IMG/VR virus record: IMGVR_UViG_3300046512_000094
Location: 1 to 51,290 of that record
Source of the DNA: a virus
Strand: one strand, 5' to 3'
Length of the DNA: 51,290 nucleotides
The notes under the pieces: model-generated
Seen by the model: only the letters and a program-made list of their open reading frames with translations
The model's database searches: none
Told to the model about the DNA's origin: nothing
Program-made: the position numbers and the translations under genes
Part shown: positions 17,925 to 25,803 of the stretch, one piece after another
Layout of the letters: every line of letters begins with the position of its first letter
Position numbering within the stretch: the stretch's first letter is position 1

Positions 17925-18317
17925 TTACTCGGAGATTTCGTCGCCTTTACGCTCGACGATGTACTCGACATACACCCGAGCAGCGCCAGCGGTAGCAGCC
18001 GCGCCGGTTTGGGCGAAAGTCACGGTCACCGGGCCCTGGCCTGGCGTGATATAGCCAGTCGGAACCAGCGCTTTGATGCCGGTGGTTTTCAGGTCGATAC
18101 CAGAGCCGTAACGGGCAGGCGTGACGCTGTCGCCGACACTCAGGGTCGCGGTGGTGGCCGAGTTGTAGGCAGTGGTCACCAGCACAAAGGCGCGGATGAC
18201 CATGGCGCCTTCCGGCAACACCACGACGTTCTGAGTTGCAGCCGTGGCGAAGTCAGTGGAAAGCATCTCGTTGTAGCCAATCAGCGGCCACTGATGGTCG
18301 TAATGGAAGTAGTTCAT
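17925..18317 (-). CDS. Putative capsid decoration / head protein, 130 aa
   Basis: Starts MNYFHYDHQWPLIGYNEML; rest is beta-rich (VIRAFVLVTTAYNSATTATL, GPVTVTFAQTGAAATAGAAR) ending in an acidic tail. Immediately after the major capsid gene (9 bases), where decoration or head-fibre proteins are usually coded. The sharp hairpin behind it could keep capsid and this gene at matching high levels. Function inferred from place and fold. Confidence 0.65.
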   Translation of the reverse strand: MNYFHYDHQWPLIGYNEMLSTDFATAATQNVVVLPEGAMVIRAFVLVTTAYNSATTATLSVGDSVTPARYGSGIDLKTTGIKALVPTGYITPGQGPVTVTFAQTGAAATAGAARVYVEYIVERKGDEISE

Positions 18318-18326
18318 GAGGCCTCC

Positions 18327-19445
18327 TTAAGCGCCCGAGTTCGGCAGGTAGTGGTCGACAGCGATTACGCCGAAGTCTTGAACAGACTTGTCGTAGATGC
18401 TGTAGAACTGCGGTTTTTTGAAGCCGATGAAGCGATCCAGCGAGACGCCCATCTGGGTGTCGTAGTTGAAAAGCTTCTCAACCCAGCCCGCGCCGCCTTG
18501 CTCGATATCAGCGAAGCCGAGAGCCTGCGAACCCAGCAGCAGAGTCCGGGTGCCGTTGATGTTGCCGCCAGCGCCCCACTTGCTGCCCGCAGCGGCGCCC
18601 AAGGTGGTGTACACCTTGTTCGATTCTTGGATGATTGCGCCGTCCACGGTCACGGTCGCGCCGGTGAACCATGGGTTGTTGTCGCCACGCACACCGGCAT
18701 TGGTCAGGCCGTTCTGCCACAGCGGGTCCATTTTCAGGGCCGCCAGGGTGCCGGGCTGAACCAGCAGCACGTAGTACTCTTTGCCGTTGGCGATCACCGG
18801 ACGAATGTGGTGCGACTTCGCGTAGGCGATGAGGTCCACGATCATCTTGTATTTCGGGATGCCAGTAGCCGCGACCGAGGCGGTGCTGCCAGCGATCAAA
18901 TTAGAGCCATCCCAGGTCAGATACCGCTTCGATGAGGGGGCACTCACGTCTTCGGCAAAAGCCAGGCCTGGGAAGGCGGAACCGACACGGGCCGAGCCGT
19001 CGGTGTTGAAGTTGTAGGCAATGCCGGACAGGGTCAGGATTGCCAGCTCATCAACACGTTGAGCCAGCCAGTTGGAAAGACGGCCGCGAGCCATGCGGCG
19101 GAAGTCGATAACAGACTTCTGCTCGGCCAGCTTGCCCTTGCTGCGTACTGCGTTGGAGATCAGGTCAATCTGAATCTCCTGGAAGTACGCTTGCATTTCT
19201 TCTTCGTTGCCTTCGCGCCAGTTATCACCGGTCACGCCGTCGCCGACCAGATCGGCCACCAGGTTCATGATGACCTGCGTGCCTTTCTCGGTTTTGGTCA
19301 GCTCGGTAATGTGCTGGATGATTGCCGATTCGCCATCGCCCAGGAATTTGTTGACGAACATGTCGTCGCGGGCGGCTTCCCAGGTCTTTTTCGACCAGTA
19401 AAATTTTTGCTGCGGCTGCAAGGCCGCGAAATTGGTAGTTGCCAT
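18327..19445 (-). CDS. Major capsid protein, N4 gp56-like (Phage_capsid_3/DUF4043)
   Basis: 372 aa, start at MATTNFAALQPQQKFYWSKK (19445); the longer reading frame to 19604 has no gene-like sequence. Landmarks of this HK97-fold family: the N-terminal 'KxFYWSKKTWEAARDDMFVN', 'ITELTKTEKGTQVIMNLVAD', 'GDNWREGNEEEMQ', 'IDFRRMARGRLSNWLAQRVD' and 'LTLSGIAY'. Forms the icosahedral shell. It is headed by its own strong late promoter (copy C, with perfect TTGACA) and a structured leader of about 200 nt, fitting the need for high output. Confidence 0.9.
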   Translation of the reverse strand: MATTNFAALQPQQKFYWSKKTWEAARDDMFVNKFLGDGESAIIQHITELTKTEKGTQVIMNLVADLVGDGVTGDNWREGNEEEMQAYFQEIQIDLISNAVRSKGKLAEQKSVIDFRRMARGRLSNWLAQRVDELAILTLSGIAYNFNTDGSARVGSAFPGLAFAEDVSAPSSKRYLTWDGSNLIAGSTASVAATGIPKYKMIVDLIAYAKSHHIRPVIANGKEYYVLLVQPGTLAALKMDPLWQNGLTNAGVRGDNNPWFTGATVTVDGAIIQESNKVYTTLGAAAGSKWGAGGNINGTRTLLLGSQALGFADIEQGGAGWVEKLFNYDTQMGVSLDRFIGFKKPQFYSIYDKSVQDFGVIAVDHYLPNSGA

Positions 19446-19654
19446 GAGGGCAGTCCTATAAAGGTGGCTTTGTGGTTCTGGGTATGTCGCCACCCTTGCG
19501 AGGACAGGTTTGGACGCTCCTGATGCGCTTGAATCGGTCAGCTTTACGCCCTGCTGGCGAGAGACACCGAACTCGGTGAGCGAGCTACGTATTGAGCGGG
19601 TCACCCACTTAGGAAGCTGGGTGACGTCCTTGTCTCAATGGCGTTGCAGTTGCG
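19446..19654 (-). other. Structured leader of the capsid mRNA
   Basis: Between late promoter C and the capsid start there is no gene, but three inverted repeats: GTCACCCA/TGGGTGAC (19600-19607 with 19618-19625), CACCG/CGGTG around 19565-19578, and GGTGGC/GCCACC (19463-19468 with 19489-19494) next to the start codon. The last could hide or expose the translation start. Nothing else in the phage has such a long untranslated leader. Confidence 0.45.
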
Positions 19655-19682
19655 AAATTATGTGGCTGGATCAAGCTGTCAA
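19655..19682 (-). promoter_or_regulatory. Late promoter, copy C (capsid)
   Basis: Minus strand: consensus -35 TTGACA (19677-19682), 16-bp spacer ending TCCAGCCACA, -10 TAATTT (19655-19660). It starts right after the scaffold stop codon. Best sigma70 match of the six copies, which supports reading the others as promoters. Confidence 0.8.
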
Positions 19683-20642
19683 CTAAACAATGTCACCTGC
19701 GAGGCTGGCCTCGTCTTCGGCGGACAAGGACTTGAGGTCTTTGCCGGTCATCTTGCTGACGTCCAGAGTCGAGGCCCTGGCACCCACGCCATTTGGCTTG
19801 CTCGGGACCTTGGCGGCCCGGTCGATGCCCTTCTGGATGTCCTGCTTGACGACAGGAGCGGCGGACTCCTTCTCGCCTGGCTTGGCGTAGCGAGGCGCGA
19901 CCCGGGCAACCGCTGCCGCCATAGCCTCAGCAGGAGACTTGCCCTTGCTCATTTGAGACTGATGCCATACCAGCACCTCTTCGATCGCCTCGGGATTGGC
20001 GTCGGCGCTCTCGCCATTCAGGAAGGGAAATTCGGAGTAGGCCTTGCTGACCTCAAGGTCAAACTCCAGCTTTGCGCGCTTGGCGTCATCGGCGGCTTTG
20101 TTGGTGCTGTAGCGGCGATCAGCAGCAGCTTCAGCCTCGATGCGCGCCGCTTCCCGCTCATGCGTGCGGATTTCGGCCCTGATCGCATTTGCCTTGGTTT
20201 TGTCGCCATCCAGCAACGCATCCTGGTAATTCGCTTCTGCAGCGTCGAAGTCGTAAGCGGCGGACTCCTGCCTCTGCTCATTCTTAGGCGCAGATGCTTC
20301 GGCCTTGCCATTCAGGGTTGCGAGCTGCAATTCCAGTTCATGGACCCGCTTCTCGGCGGCCTTGCGAATCGTGTTCACTTCGTTGAAGCGCGCGTGCGGC
20401 ACAGTGGCGGGCTTGTCGTCACCTGCAATGGATGCCAGTGTGTCTGCGTCGTATTCGGGCTTGGCGCTGGCAGAGGAATCTTCAGCGCCTGCGTCTGCAA
20501 GGGATGCTGCCGGAGCCGCATCAGTGTTGGCGTCTTCGCCCGGCGGGGTGTAATCCTCGCCACTCAACGCCGCTTCTTCGGCCAGGCGCGCGTCGATCTG
20601 CTCTTGGGTCTCTTGTGCTGCTGCGTTTGCTGCTGTGCTCAT
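19683..20642 (-). CDS. Capsid scaffolding protein, 319 aa
   Basis: Highly charged, Ala/Glu-rich, helical: a disordered acidic N-terminus (residues 1-80), a coiled-coil centre (EVNTIRKAAEKRVHELELQL; AEIRTHEREAARIEAEAAAD) and a Lys-rich C-terminus. Lies between portal and capsid, the standard place of the scaffold in P22-like and N4-like heads. No protease motif is visible in it. Confidence 0.8.
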   Translation of the reverse strand: MSTAANAAAQETQEQIDARLAEEAALSGEDYTPPGEDANTDAAPAASLADAGAEDSSASAKPEYDADTLASIAGDDKPATVPHARFNEVNTIRKAAEKRVHELELQLATLNGKAEASAPKNEQRQESAAYDFDAAEANYQDALLDGDKTKANAIRAEIRTHEREAARIEAEAAADRRYSTNKAADDAKRAKLEFDLEVSKAYSEFPFLNGESADANPEAIEEVLVWHQSQMSKGKSPAEAMAAAVARVAPRYAKPGEKESAAPVVKQDIQKGIDRAAKVPSKPNGVGARASTLDVSKMTGKDLKSLSAEDEASLAGDIV

Positions 20643-20665
20643 GGTTTGCCCCTGGGTATTCGTGA

Positions 20666-20827
20666 TTACTTGGTGATTTTTGCCAGTTCGGCGGCTTTTT
20701 CCTTAGCGAGAGCCTTCACTGCCGCCAAGCGTTTCTGGTCTTTATTGATTTCTGCGGCCTCGACCAGCGAGCGAAGGTCTTGCTCAACTTTCCACTTCTG
20801 ATCAATTTCGACGTCGGACTTGCTCAT
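20666..20827 (-). CDS. Small coiled-coil protein between portal and scaffold, 53 aa
   Basis: ATG at 20827 overlaps the portal stop (ATGA) and the frame runs to TAA at 20666: MSKSDVEIDQKWKVEQDLRS and onward, Lys/Glu/Ala-rich and helical throughout. The coupling to the portal gene makes it a real gene despite its size. Function unknown; it could assist portal or scaffold assembly. Confidence 0.7.
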   Translation of the reverse strand: MSKSDVEIDQKWKVEQDLRSLVEAAEINKDQKRLAAVKALAKEKAAELAKITK

Positions 20828-23004
20828 GCTGGCGCTCCTTCAATGCGTGGGGTTTCAATGCCTGCGTCAAGGCCGACGGCCGGGCTGGCTGGGGTTAGAG
20901 GATTCGTGTTGTGCGGGATATCAGGCGAGGCCAGGACCGTGCCCACGTATTGCGGGACGATTGGCGCGGCATTGTGATCTTGGAAGCCGGCGGACAGCAG
21001 GAGCGCATCGGCCAGATTCGAGGTGGCCGGCGTCGCGGCAATAACCCCTGCGGTCTGGATTGCGCTGTACATCGCTGTGACGGACTTCGAAACAGTGTCC
21101 GCCCGGGTGTCGTCGGTCTGTGCGTTGAGAAGATCCAGTGATGCCTTGGATTTGGCGGCATCCACCTGTGAACGACCTGCGTCGGCCTGAGCCTTCAGTG
21201 TCTGAGCGGAAATAAGCTCAGCCTTGGCCTGCAGCGTTGGATCGACCGGCGCGGCGTGCTGCTGATCCTGCATCGCCTTGACGATTTCCTGCTTATTCGC
21301 AAGGTTCGAGTATTGGATGATGAACGGCCACGGGATGTTAGCGCCCTTCTCGTTCAGCTCGATGGCTTGCAGGAACTGGCTGTTCTCGAACGTGATCTGT
21401 GCCGGGGCCTCGGTGACGATGACGTCATATTCGCCGATGGTCAGGTCATTCAGGATGCGCTGGTCAGGCTGCGGCCAGTTCAGGGGGATTTCGGTCGTCG
21501 CTTCCTGGCCGGAAGGATCGGACTCGGTGATGCGCATGATGCGCGGCTGATCGTAATAGGCCTGGATCAGCTCAAGGATGCGCGTGGCGACCATCGCCCG
21601 TGTTCTGGCAAGGTTATCCAGGGGGACGGCAAGCTGCTGCTGAGCGGCGAACTGGCGAGTTTGGATGGCAATGCCGGAGACTTCGTTGCTCTGGTTGCCG
21701 GACATGGCCTGGTTTACGCCGGTTGCCGACTCCAGCAGTGCGGAGGCTCTATCAATGATGCGATCGAATCCGGTCGGCACCTGGTTGGGCTGGATCTTCT
21801 GAGGCCTGTCGAGTTGCTCGGTGCCCTTCTTGATAACTATGTGCAGCCCAGTCTCGGCGCCGCGATTAGCCAACTCATCGTCTGCCATGTTCACAAGCGT
21901 GCCTGCAACCGTGACCCAGCCGCTATTGGCAGTAGTGTTGATGATGTGCAGGAACTGGCTCATCGACTTGTTCAGGAGTTGTTGCGGCCCAATCGCGTCA
22001 TCCACCAGGCCACGGGTTTTACCGCGGCGAAACGTGGGGAAGAACGGAACCACGGTGAAATGGTTGAACGGGGACCATTCGTCGTGCAGAACCTTGTCCT
22101 TGGTCGTGATCAGCCAGCGCACGCGGCGAATCTTGCGCTTCTGCTTGATGCCACCCGCCGCTACCATCTCTTCGATGGCCTTCGGGTTGATATCTTCGAC
22201 CAGCCGGATATCACCGGTTGCGGTGATGATTACCTCGGCAAGGTCCATCTGCCAGAACTGACGATCGATGACGCGATAGCGCTTGGTTGACTTGTCATCA
22301 GGATCATCGCCATAAAATTCCGGGTACAGCGAGTCTGATTCGCCAAAGGTAGCGCGCTCGATATCATCAAGAACTGGCAAGAAGGTGTCGCCGGAATCGC
22401 TTTCGTCATCGATCGCCCTGGCGGCCTTACTGCCGTGCATGGCCTCGATTTCGATAGCTGTCAGCATCCGACTGGTAGTGACATCAGCCCAATCGTCCGG
22501 GTCGTAGCTGTTGGCGTCCGGGTCGGGGATCACGTCCATCGGGTCGAGAATGTCAATTTTGACCTCGCCCAGGATCGTATCCTCGTAGCTCATGCGGATA
22601 TCGAAGTAGCCGCGCTGCTGGATCACGCCATCGCTGAACACCTGGGTTTCTTTGAAGTGAAGCTGATTGTTGTCGGCAATCTGCATGGCGAGCTTCGACA
22701 GCGTGGTAGCGGTCTCGGCATCAGCGGCGCCGGAGCGCGGGCGAAACCCGATATCCATGCGGTTACCGATCTGATACCCAACTGCAGCGTTGATCTTGTT
22801 CTTGATCTGGTTGAACTCGAGCGCCGGCCGACCAGCTTCGGTGAGGATGGCAACGTCAGCCGCTTTCCACTGGCAGCCGCCGCCCAGGTAGTAGTCCTCA
22901 CACTCCCGCGCTGTATCGACGTAGTTCCTGTGGCCACGATTCAGCCCGTACTCGTACCGAGCCCAGTTGTCCGTCGCTTTTTGCTTGTCGGAGGCATCAG
23001 CCAT
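20824..23004 (-). CDS. Portal protein, P22-like
   Basis: 726 aa from the ATG at 23004 (a GTG at 23013 is possible). Length matches P22 gp1 (725 aa). Recognisable parts: an N-terminal WARYEYGLNRGHRNY and the conserved RPALEFNQIKNKINAAVGYQ (about 60-80), the stem/crown region, and a C-terminal helical Ala/Gln-rich stretch typical of P22-family barrels. Forms the dodecameric DNA entry channel. It overlaps the terminase gene start by frame and is coupled to the next small gene. Confidence 0.9.
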   Translation of the reverse strand: MADASDKQKATDNWARYEYGLNRGHRNYVDTARECEDYYLGGGCQWKAADVAILTEAGRPALEFNQIKNKINAAVGYQIGNRMDIGFRPRSGAADAETATTLSKLAMQIADNNQLHFKETQVFSDGVIQQRGYFDIRMSYEDTILGEVKIDILDPMDVIPDPDANSYDPDDWADVTTSRMLTAIEIEAMHGSKAARAIDDESDSGDTFLPVLDDIERATFGESDSLYPEFYGDDPDDKSTKRYRVIDRQFWQMDLAEVIITATGDIRLVEDINPKAIEEMVAAGGIKQKRKIRRVRWLITTKDKVLHDEWSPFNHFTVVPFFPTFRRGKTRGLVDDAIGPQQLLNKSMSQFLHIINTTANSGWVTVAGTLVNMADDELANRGAETGLHIVIKKGTEQLDRPQKIQPNQVPTGFDRIIDRASALLESATGVNQAMSGNQSNEVSGIAIQTRQFAAQQQLAVPLDNLARTRAMVATRILELIQAYYDQPRIMRITESDPSGQEATTEIPLNWPQPDQRILNDLTIGEYDVIVTEAPAQITFENSQFLQAIELNEKGANIPWPFIIQYSNLANKQEIVKAMQDQQHAAPVDPTLQAKAELISAQTLKAQADAGRSQVDAAKSKASLDLLNAQTDDTRADTVSKSVTAMYSAIQTAGVIAATPATSNLADALLLSAGFQDHNAAPIVPQYVGTVLASPDIPHNTNPLTPASPAVGLDAGIETPRIEGAPA

Positions 23005-23005
23005 A

Positions 23006-24544
23006 TCAGGCACTCATCGCAGATTTATTACGAGCGTTCCGGCGCAAGAGCTTCGCCTTCCAGTCTTCGGTGAATTGATCGTCCGCAGCCACGGGCTCGG
23101 CGAATGTCAGAGCGAGGGCGTCGCCGTCGTCAGGGGAGCGGCGCAGTTCCTTCTTGATGACTTCTTTCTTGTCGAGCTTCAGCTGTCCATTGCTGCTGTA
23201 CTGGTCGCCGCGAGCTGACGTCAGGTCGCCATGCAGGCGGTCGTCGTCAGGAATGCAGGGCGTAATGTCGTCATGAATCCACTCGGCCATCTCTCCCCAC
23301 ATCTCGGAGCGCTTGTTGAAGTACTTGCGCTGGTCAGTCGCGGATGCGCCAAAGTTGACGGCGGTGACGCGATCGCCAAAGCCAAGCTCGACAAGACGGT
23401 CGTAAACCCCGGCGCCAATGCCGCCAATGTCGATGAACATCATGCGGATGGTCGGATCTTCACGGAGCATGCGAGCCGCCTGCCCTGCTACCGCCATGGT
23501 GTCGGCTGAGTTGTTGCGCTCAAGGCCCCAGGCAACACGACCTTGACGATGAATGAACGACGAAGGGTCGCCACCACGGCCAGGATCGAGGCCGACGACG
23601 TGGGCGCCGATGCGAGGGGCGTTCTTGAGTGGCTTCTTGCGCGCCAGCGACACCTTGACGGTGTTGATCAGCGGCTTGTGACCGATGCGCTGGAATGCAA
23701 GGTCTACCGTGGCCGGATATTCCTGGTTGAACCAGTTGTGATCGCCAGCAAAGTCCGTCTGGATCTTGGCTGCCCGCCAGGCCATTTGCTCCTCATCGAG
23801 GCTGTACGCCTCCATGTATTCGTAATCTTCGTCGGAAAGGTCCAGGCCGTCGGCATTGCGCCGGTATTCCTGATCGGCGAACCAAGGGATGAACACGGCA
23901 ACGTAGTCAGACTTGCCGGCCTCTGCCAGCCCCCAGAAGTCGTGGAACAGGTTGCCCATGCCATTGGCTGTGGATTCAATGATCGATTCGCTATCCTCGA
24001 CCAACGGAACCGTCTGGCCGAGACCGGCCATGATCTTCTGAGCATTGGCCCAAAACGCCATTTCCGAGGCGTGCAGGTACTGGATGGTGTCGGACCGGCC
24101 AGCGCCTGGGCTTCCCGCAGTCGCCACCTTGTAGCCGCTACGCAGCTTTGCGAATGACAGTTCAGTGCCGGAGTTCGCCTTGATCGTCGGGCGAAGAGTG
24201 TCGTCGCTCAGCTCAAAGAAGGTCTTAGCCATGCCGAACAGGTTCTGCGTGGCCGCGTCCAAGTGCGTCAGGATCATGGTTCGTTTGCCGAACCCCATGC
24301 TTGTGCGCTTGTAGAATCGGGCGGCCACGTAGGTGCTGATGCCCTGCTGCCTGCCCTTCAGCACGATGATGCGCACCCAGCCCTTGTCAGCCTTCTGCTT
24401 CTCAATTGCCGCGTGCAGGATTCGCTGGGCGTCGTTCCAAATGAAAGGGACGATCTCGCCTTTCTTCGTGCGGATCTTCAGATTGCGCGCGCAGTAAAGC
24501 TCATCGTCGGTGATGAGCTGGCTGAGCATGGCGTCGGCTGACAT
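23006..24544 (-). CDS. Terminase large subunit
   Basis: 512 aa. ATPase: variant Walker A LKGRQQGIST (62-71), Walker B TIQYLHASEMAFW with the acidic pair at 160-161, coupling motif ESTANG (190-195). Nuclease: GLDPGRGGDPS (D320), MFIDIGGIGAGVYDRL (D372) and a late SPDDGDALALTF acidic motif supply the metal ligands. Packages DNA into the prohead through the portal. Usual length and place, directly before the portal gene. Confidence 0.95.
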   Translation of the reverse strand: MSADAMLSQLITDDELYCARNLKIRTKKGEIVPFIWNDAQRILHAAIEKQKADKGWVRIIVLKGRQQGISTYVAARFYKRTSMGFGKRTMILTHLDAATQNLFGMAKTFFELSDDTLRPTIKANSGTELSFAKLRSGYKVATAGSPGAGRSDTIQYLHASEMAFWANAQKIMAGLGQTVPLVEDSESIIESTANGMGNLFHDFWGLAEAGKSDYVAVFIPWFADQEYRRNADGLDLSDEDYEYMEAYSLDEEQMAWRAAKIQTDFAGDHNWFNQEYPATVDLAFQRIGHKPLINTVKVSLARKKPLKNAPRIGAHVVGLDPGRGGDPSSFIHRQGRVAWGLERNNSADTMAVAGQAARMLREDPTIRMMFIDIGGIGAGVYDRLVELGFGDRVTAVNFGASATDQRKYFNKRSEMWGEMAEWIHDDITPCIPDDDRLHGDLTSARGDQYSSNGQLKLDKKEVIKKELRRSPDDGDALALTFAEPVAADDQFTEDWKAKLLRRNARNKSAMSA

Positions 24545-24547
24545 GGG

Positions 24548-24832
24548 TTAGACCAGCATCCAGTCGTCGGCCAGCATGTCGGTTTGCGAGGCGAGCCATC
24601 CGGGCTGCATCTCGCCGGTAGCCGTCTTCATGTCGATGTGCGGATTGATCGTGAACGAGCCGGTTACGCCAGCCTTGTGATAGGCGCTGCCTTCTCGGAC
24701 TTCGCCAACTACGGAACCAGGATCGAGCACCAGCCACATGCCTTTACCGTTCCATCCAGCACGGGCAACACGCTGGCCTTGTTTCAGCGCTTCGATTGCC
24801 GCCCCGAAAGTCATTTGGTCGATCTGACTCAT
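24548..24832 (-). CDS. DUF2829 / Tad2-like protein (anti-Thoeris candidate)
   Basis: 94 aa with the full family pattern: MTFGAAIEALKQGQRVARAG and W, a central GMWLVLDPG strand, PHIDMKTATGEMQPGWLASQ and ending DMLADDWMLV. Family knowledge: Tad2 of phage SPO1 sequesters the cyclic ADP-ribose-type signal made by Thoeris ThsB and so blocks NAD-depleting ThsA. Many DUF2829 proteins are untested. Here it is the first gene after late promoter D, in front of the terminase, an accessory position, so expression would be late rather than immediate early. Confidence 0.8.
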   Translation of the reverse strand: MSQIDQMTFGAAIEALKQGQRVARAGWNGKGMWLVLDPGSVVGEVREGSAYHKAGVTGSFTINPHIDMKTATGEMQPGWLASQTDMLADDWMLV

Positions 24833-24864
24833 AACCCGCCCCTATCTCATTTATCGATGGGGCG

Positions 24865-24892
24865 ACGTTATGTGGCTGGATCGGGAGTGCAA
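24865..24892 (-). promoter_or_regulatory. Late promoter, copy D
   Basis: Minus strand: TTGCAC (24887-24892), 16-bp spacer ending TCCAGCCACA, TAACGT (24865-24870). Would transcribe the Tad2-like gene, terminase, portal and scaffold. Confidence 0.75.
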
Positions 24893-24900
24893 CAAGATGA

Positions 24901-25392
24901 TCAGAGCTTGGCTTTGATCTCTTCTGCGAAGGTTTTGGCGATATGCTGGGCCAGGTCGCGCTTGTCGATGTTGCGCAGACCTGACTGGCTGATGCTGTAC
25001 GCCAGGTCGTCCCGATCGGACCTGAGATAGACGTGGGTGTTGCCGGTCAGTAGATCCAGCCTCAGCTCAGATCGGTAGACGTCGAGCATGTAGCACGACA
25101 TATCAACGAAATCCGTGAGCTGGGCCTGTGAGTAGAGCTGAGTTACATCCAGCGCTATGGGCATAGGTAGGCCGAACTGGCTCCGGATCTCCCGAACCTG
25201 AATCGTCTCAGGAGGAAGCCCTACAAAGTGCTTGCCCAGCACCCCGGCAACGCCCTCAATCACGCCCCGCTGATCAGCCAGTGTCTTGCTAAGCATCTGC
25301 TGCTGGCCCGCCATGAACTGAACGGTAATGGCAGCGCTATCAATCTGGTGTTGCATCCTGCGCTTCTGGTTCCTGCCGAATCTCTTACTCAT
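24901..25392 (-). CDS. Phage protein of unknown function, 163 aa
   Basis: The start at 25392 (MSKRFGRNQKRRMQHQ) follows an obvious basic head; the longer frame has low-quality sequence upstream. Helical first half, then mixed. The C-terminal part (TGNTHVYLRSDRDDLAYSIS, then KTFAEEIKAKL) is well formed. I do not recognise the family. It is a one-gene unit between late promoters D and F, in an accessory position next to HicAB. Confidence 0.6.
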   Translation of the reverse strand: MSKRFGRNQKRRMQHQIDSAAITVQFMAGQQQMLSKTLADQRGVIEGVAGVLGKHFVGLPPETIQVREIRSQFGLPMPIALDVTQLYSQAQLTDFVDMSCYMLDVYRSELRLDLLTGNTHVYLRSDRDDLAYSISQSGLRNIDKRDLAQHIAKTFAEEIKAKL

Positions 25393-25425
25393 GAATCCGC
25401 CCCCAGTCGTTTGTGTAGAGCTGGG

Positions 25426-25453
25426 AGCTTCTGTGGCTGAACCGCGCGCGCAA
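25426..25453 (-). promoter_or_regulatory. Late promoter-like element, copy F (degenerate)
   Basis: Minus strand: TTGCGC (25448-25453), 16-bp spacer ending TTCAGCCACA, then GAAGCT (25426-25431). The geometry and core are kept but the -10 is poor. Lies just upstream of the 163-aa gene. Confidence 0.5.
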
Positions 25454-25482
25454 GGGATCTGCAGCAATCCTCAGCAAAGATA

Positions 25483-25539
25483 ATCATTTATGATTTATTT
25501 AATCATAAGTGTTGTATTTAATCATTTATGATGTAGAAT
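25483..25539 (+). promoter_or_regulatory. hicAB promoter with two operators
   Basis: Two identical palindromes ATCATTTATGAT (25483-25494 and 25521-25532), 38 bp apart, with a related ATCATAAGTG between them. A sigma70 promoter TTGTAT (25512-25517), 16 bp, TAGAAT (25534-25539) contains the second palindrome in its spacer, the expected layout for repression by HicB. The block is markedly AT-rich compared with the phage genes around it. Confidence 0.75.
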
Positions 25540-25570
25540 GAACCCATCAGCAAAACACAAAGGAGGGCTG

Positions 25571-25753
25571 ATGAAATGTAACGAGTTCAAGCGGTGGCTA
25601 CTGGCTCAAGGAGTAGAGGTTTCAAAGAAGCGCAAAAAGCACTTCAAACTCTACTTCAACGGCAAGCAAACCACCCTTCCTGACCACGGAGCCAAGGAAA
25701 TGGCAGAAGGGACAAGAAGGGCAATCATCAAACAACTGGGCCTCAAGGATTGA
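25571..25753 (+). CDS. hicA: HicA toxin (mRNA interferase)
   Basis: 60 aa from ATG 25571, chosen by the strong AAGGAGGG upstream. Pattern MKCNEFKRWLLAQGVEV, KKRKKHFKLYFNGKQTTLPD and H-G-AKEM, the double-stranded-RNA-binding-like fold of HicA with its catalytic His in the KKHFK segment. HicA cleaves mRNA and is held by HicB. It overlaps the beginning of the hicB frame and shares its promoter. Plus strand, opposed to the late genes. Confidence 0.9.
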   Translation: MKCNEFKRWLLAQGVEVSKKRKKHFKLYFNGKQTTLPDHGAKEMAEGTRRAIIKQLGLKD

Positions 25754-25803
25754 GGCTCCACCCTGATGACAGCTTGAATTCAGCCCTCACTCATCACAGA
25801 GGA

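Noticed and set aside
16826-18935. Two plus-strand frames of about 355 codons opposite capsid and connector genes
   Set aside because: They run antisense to clear structural genes, and their length reflects codon bias of the real strand.
19638-22290. Plus-strand frames of 344-387 codons opposite scaffold and portal
   Set aside because: Antisense shadows of scaffold and portal; no family resemblance.
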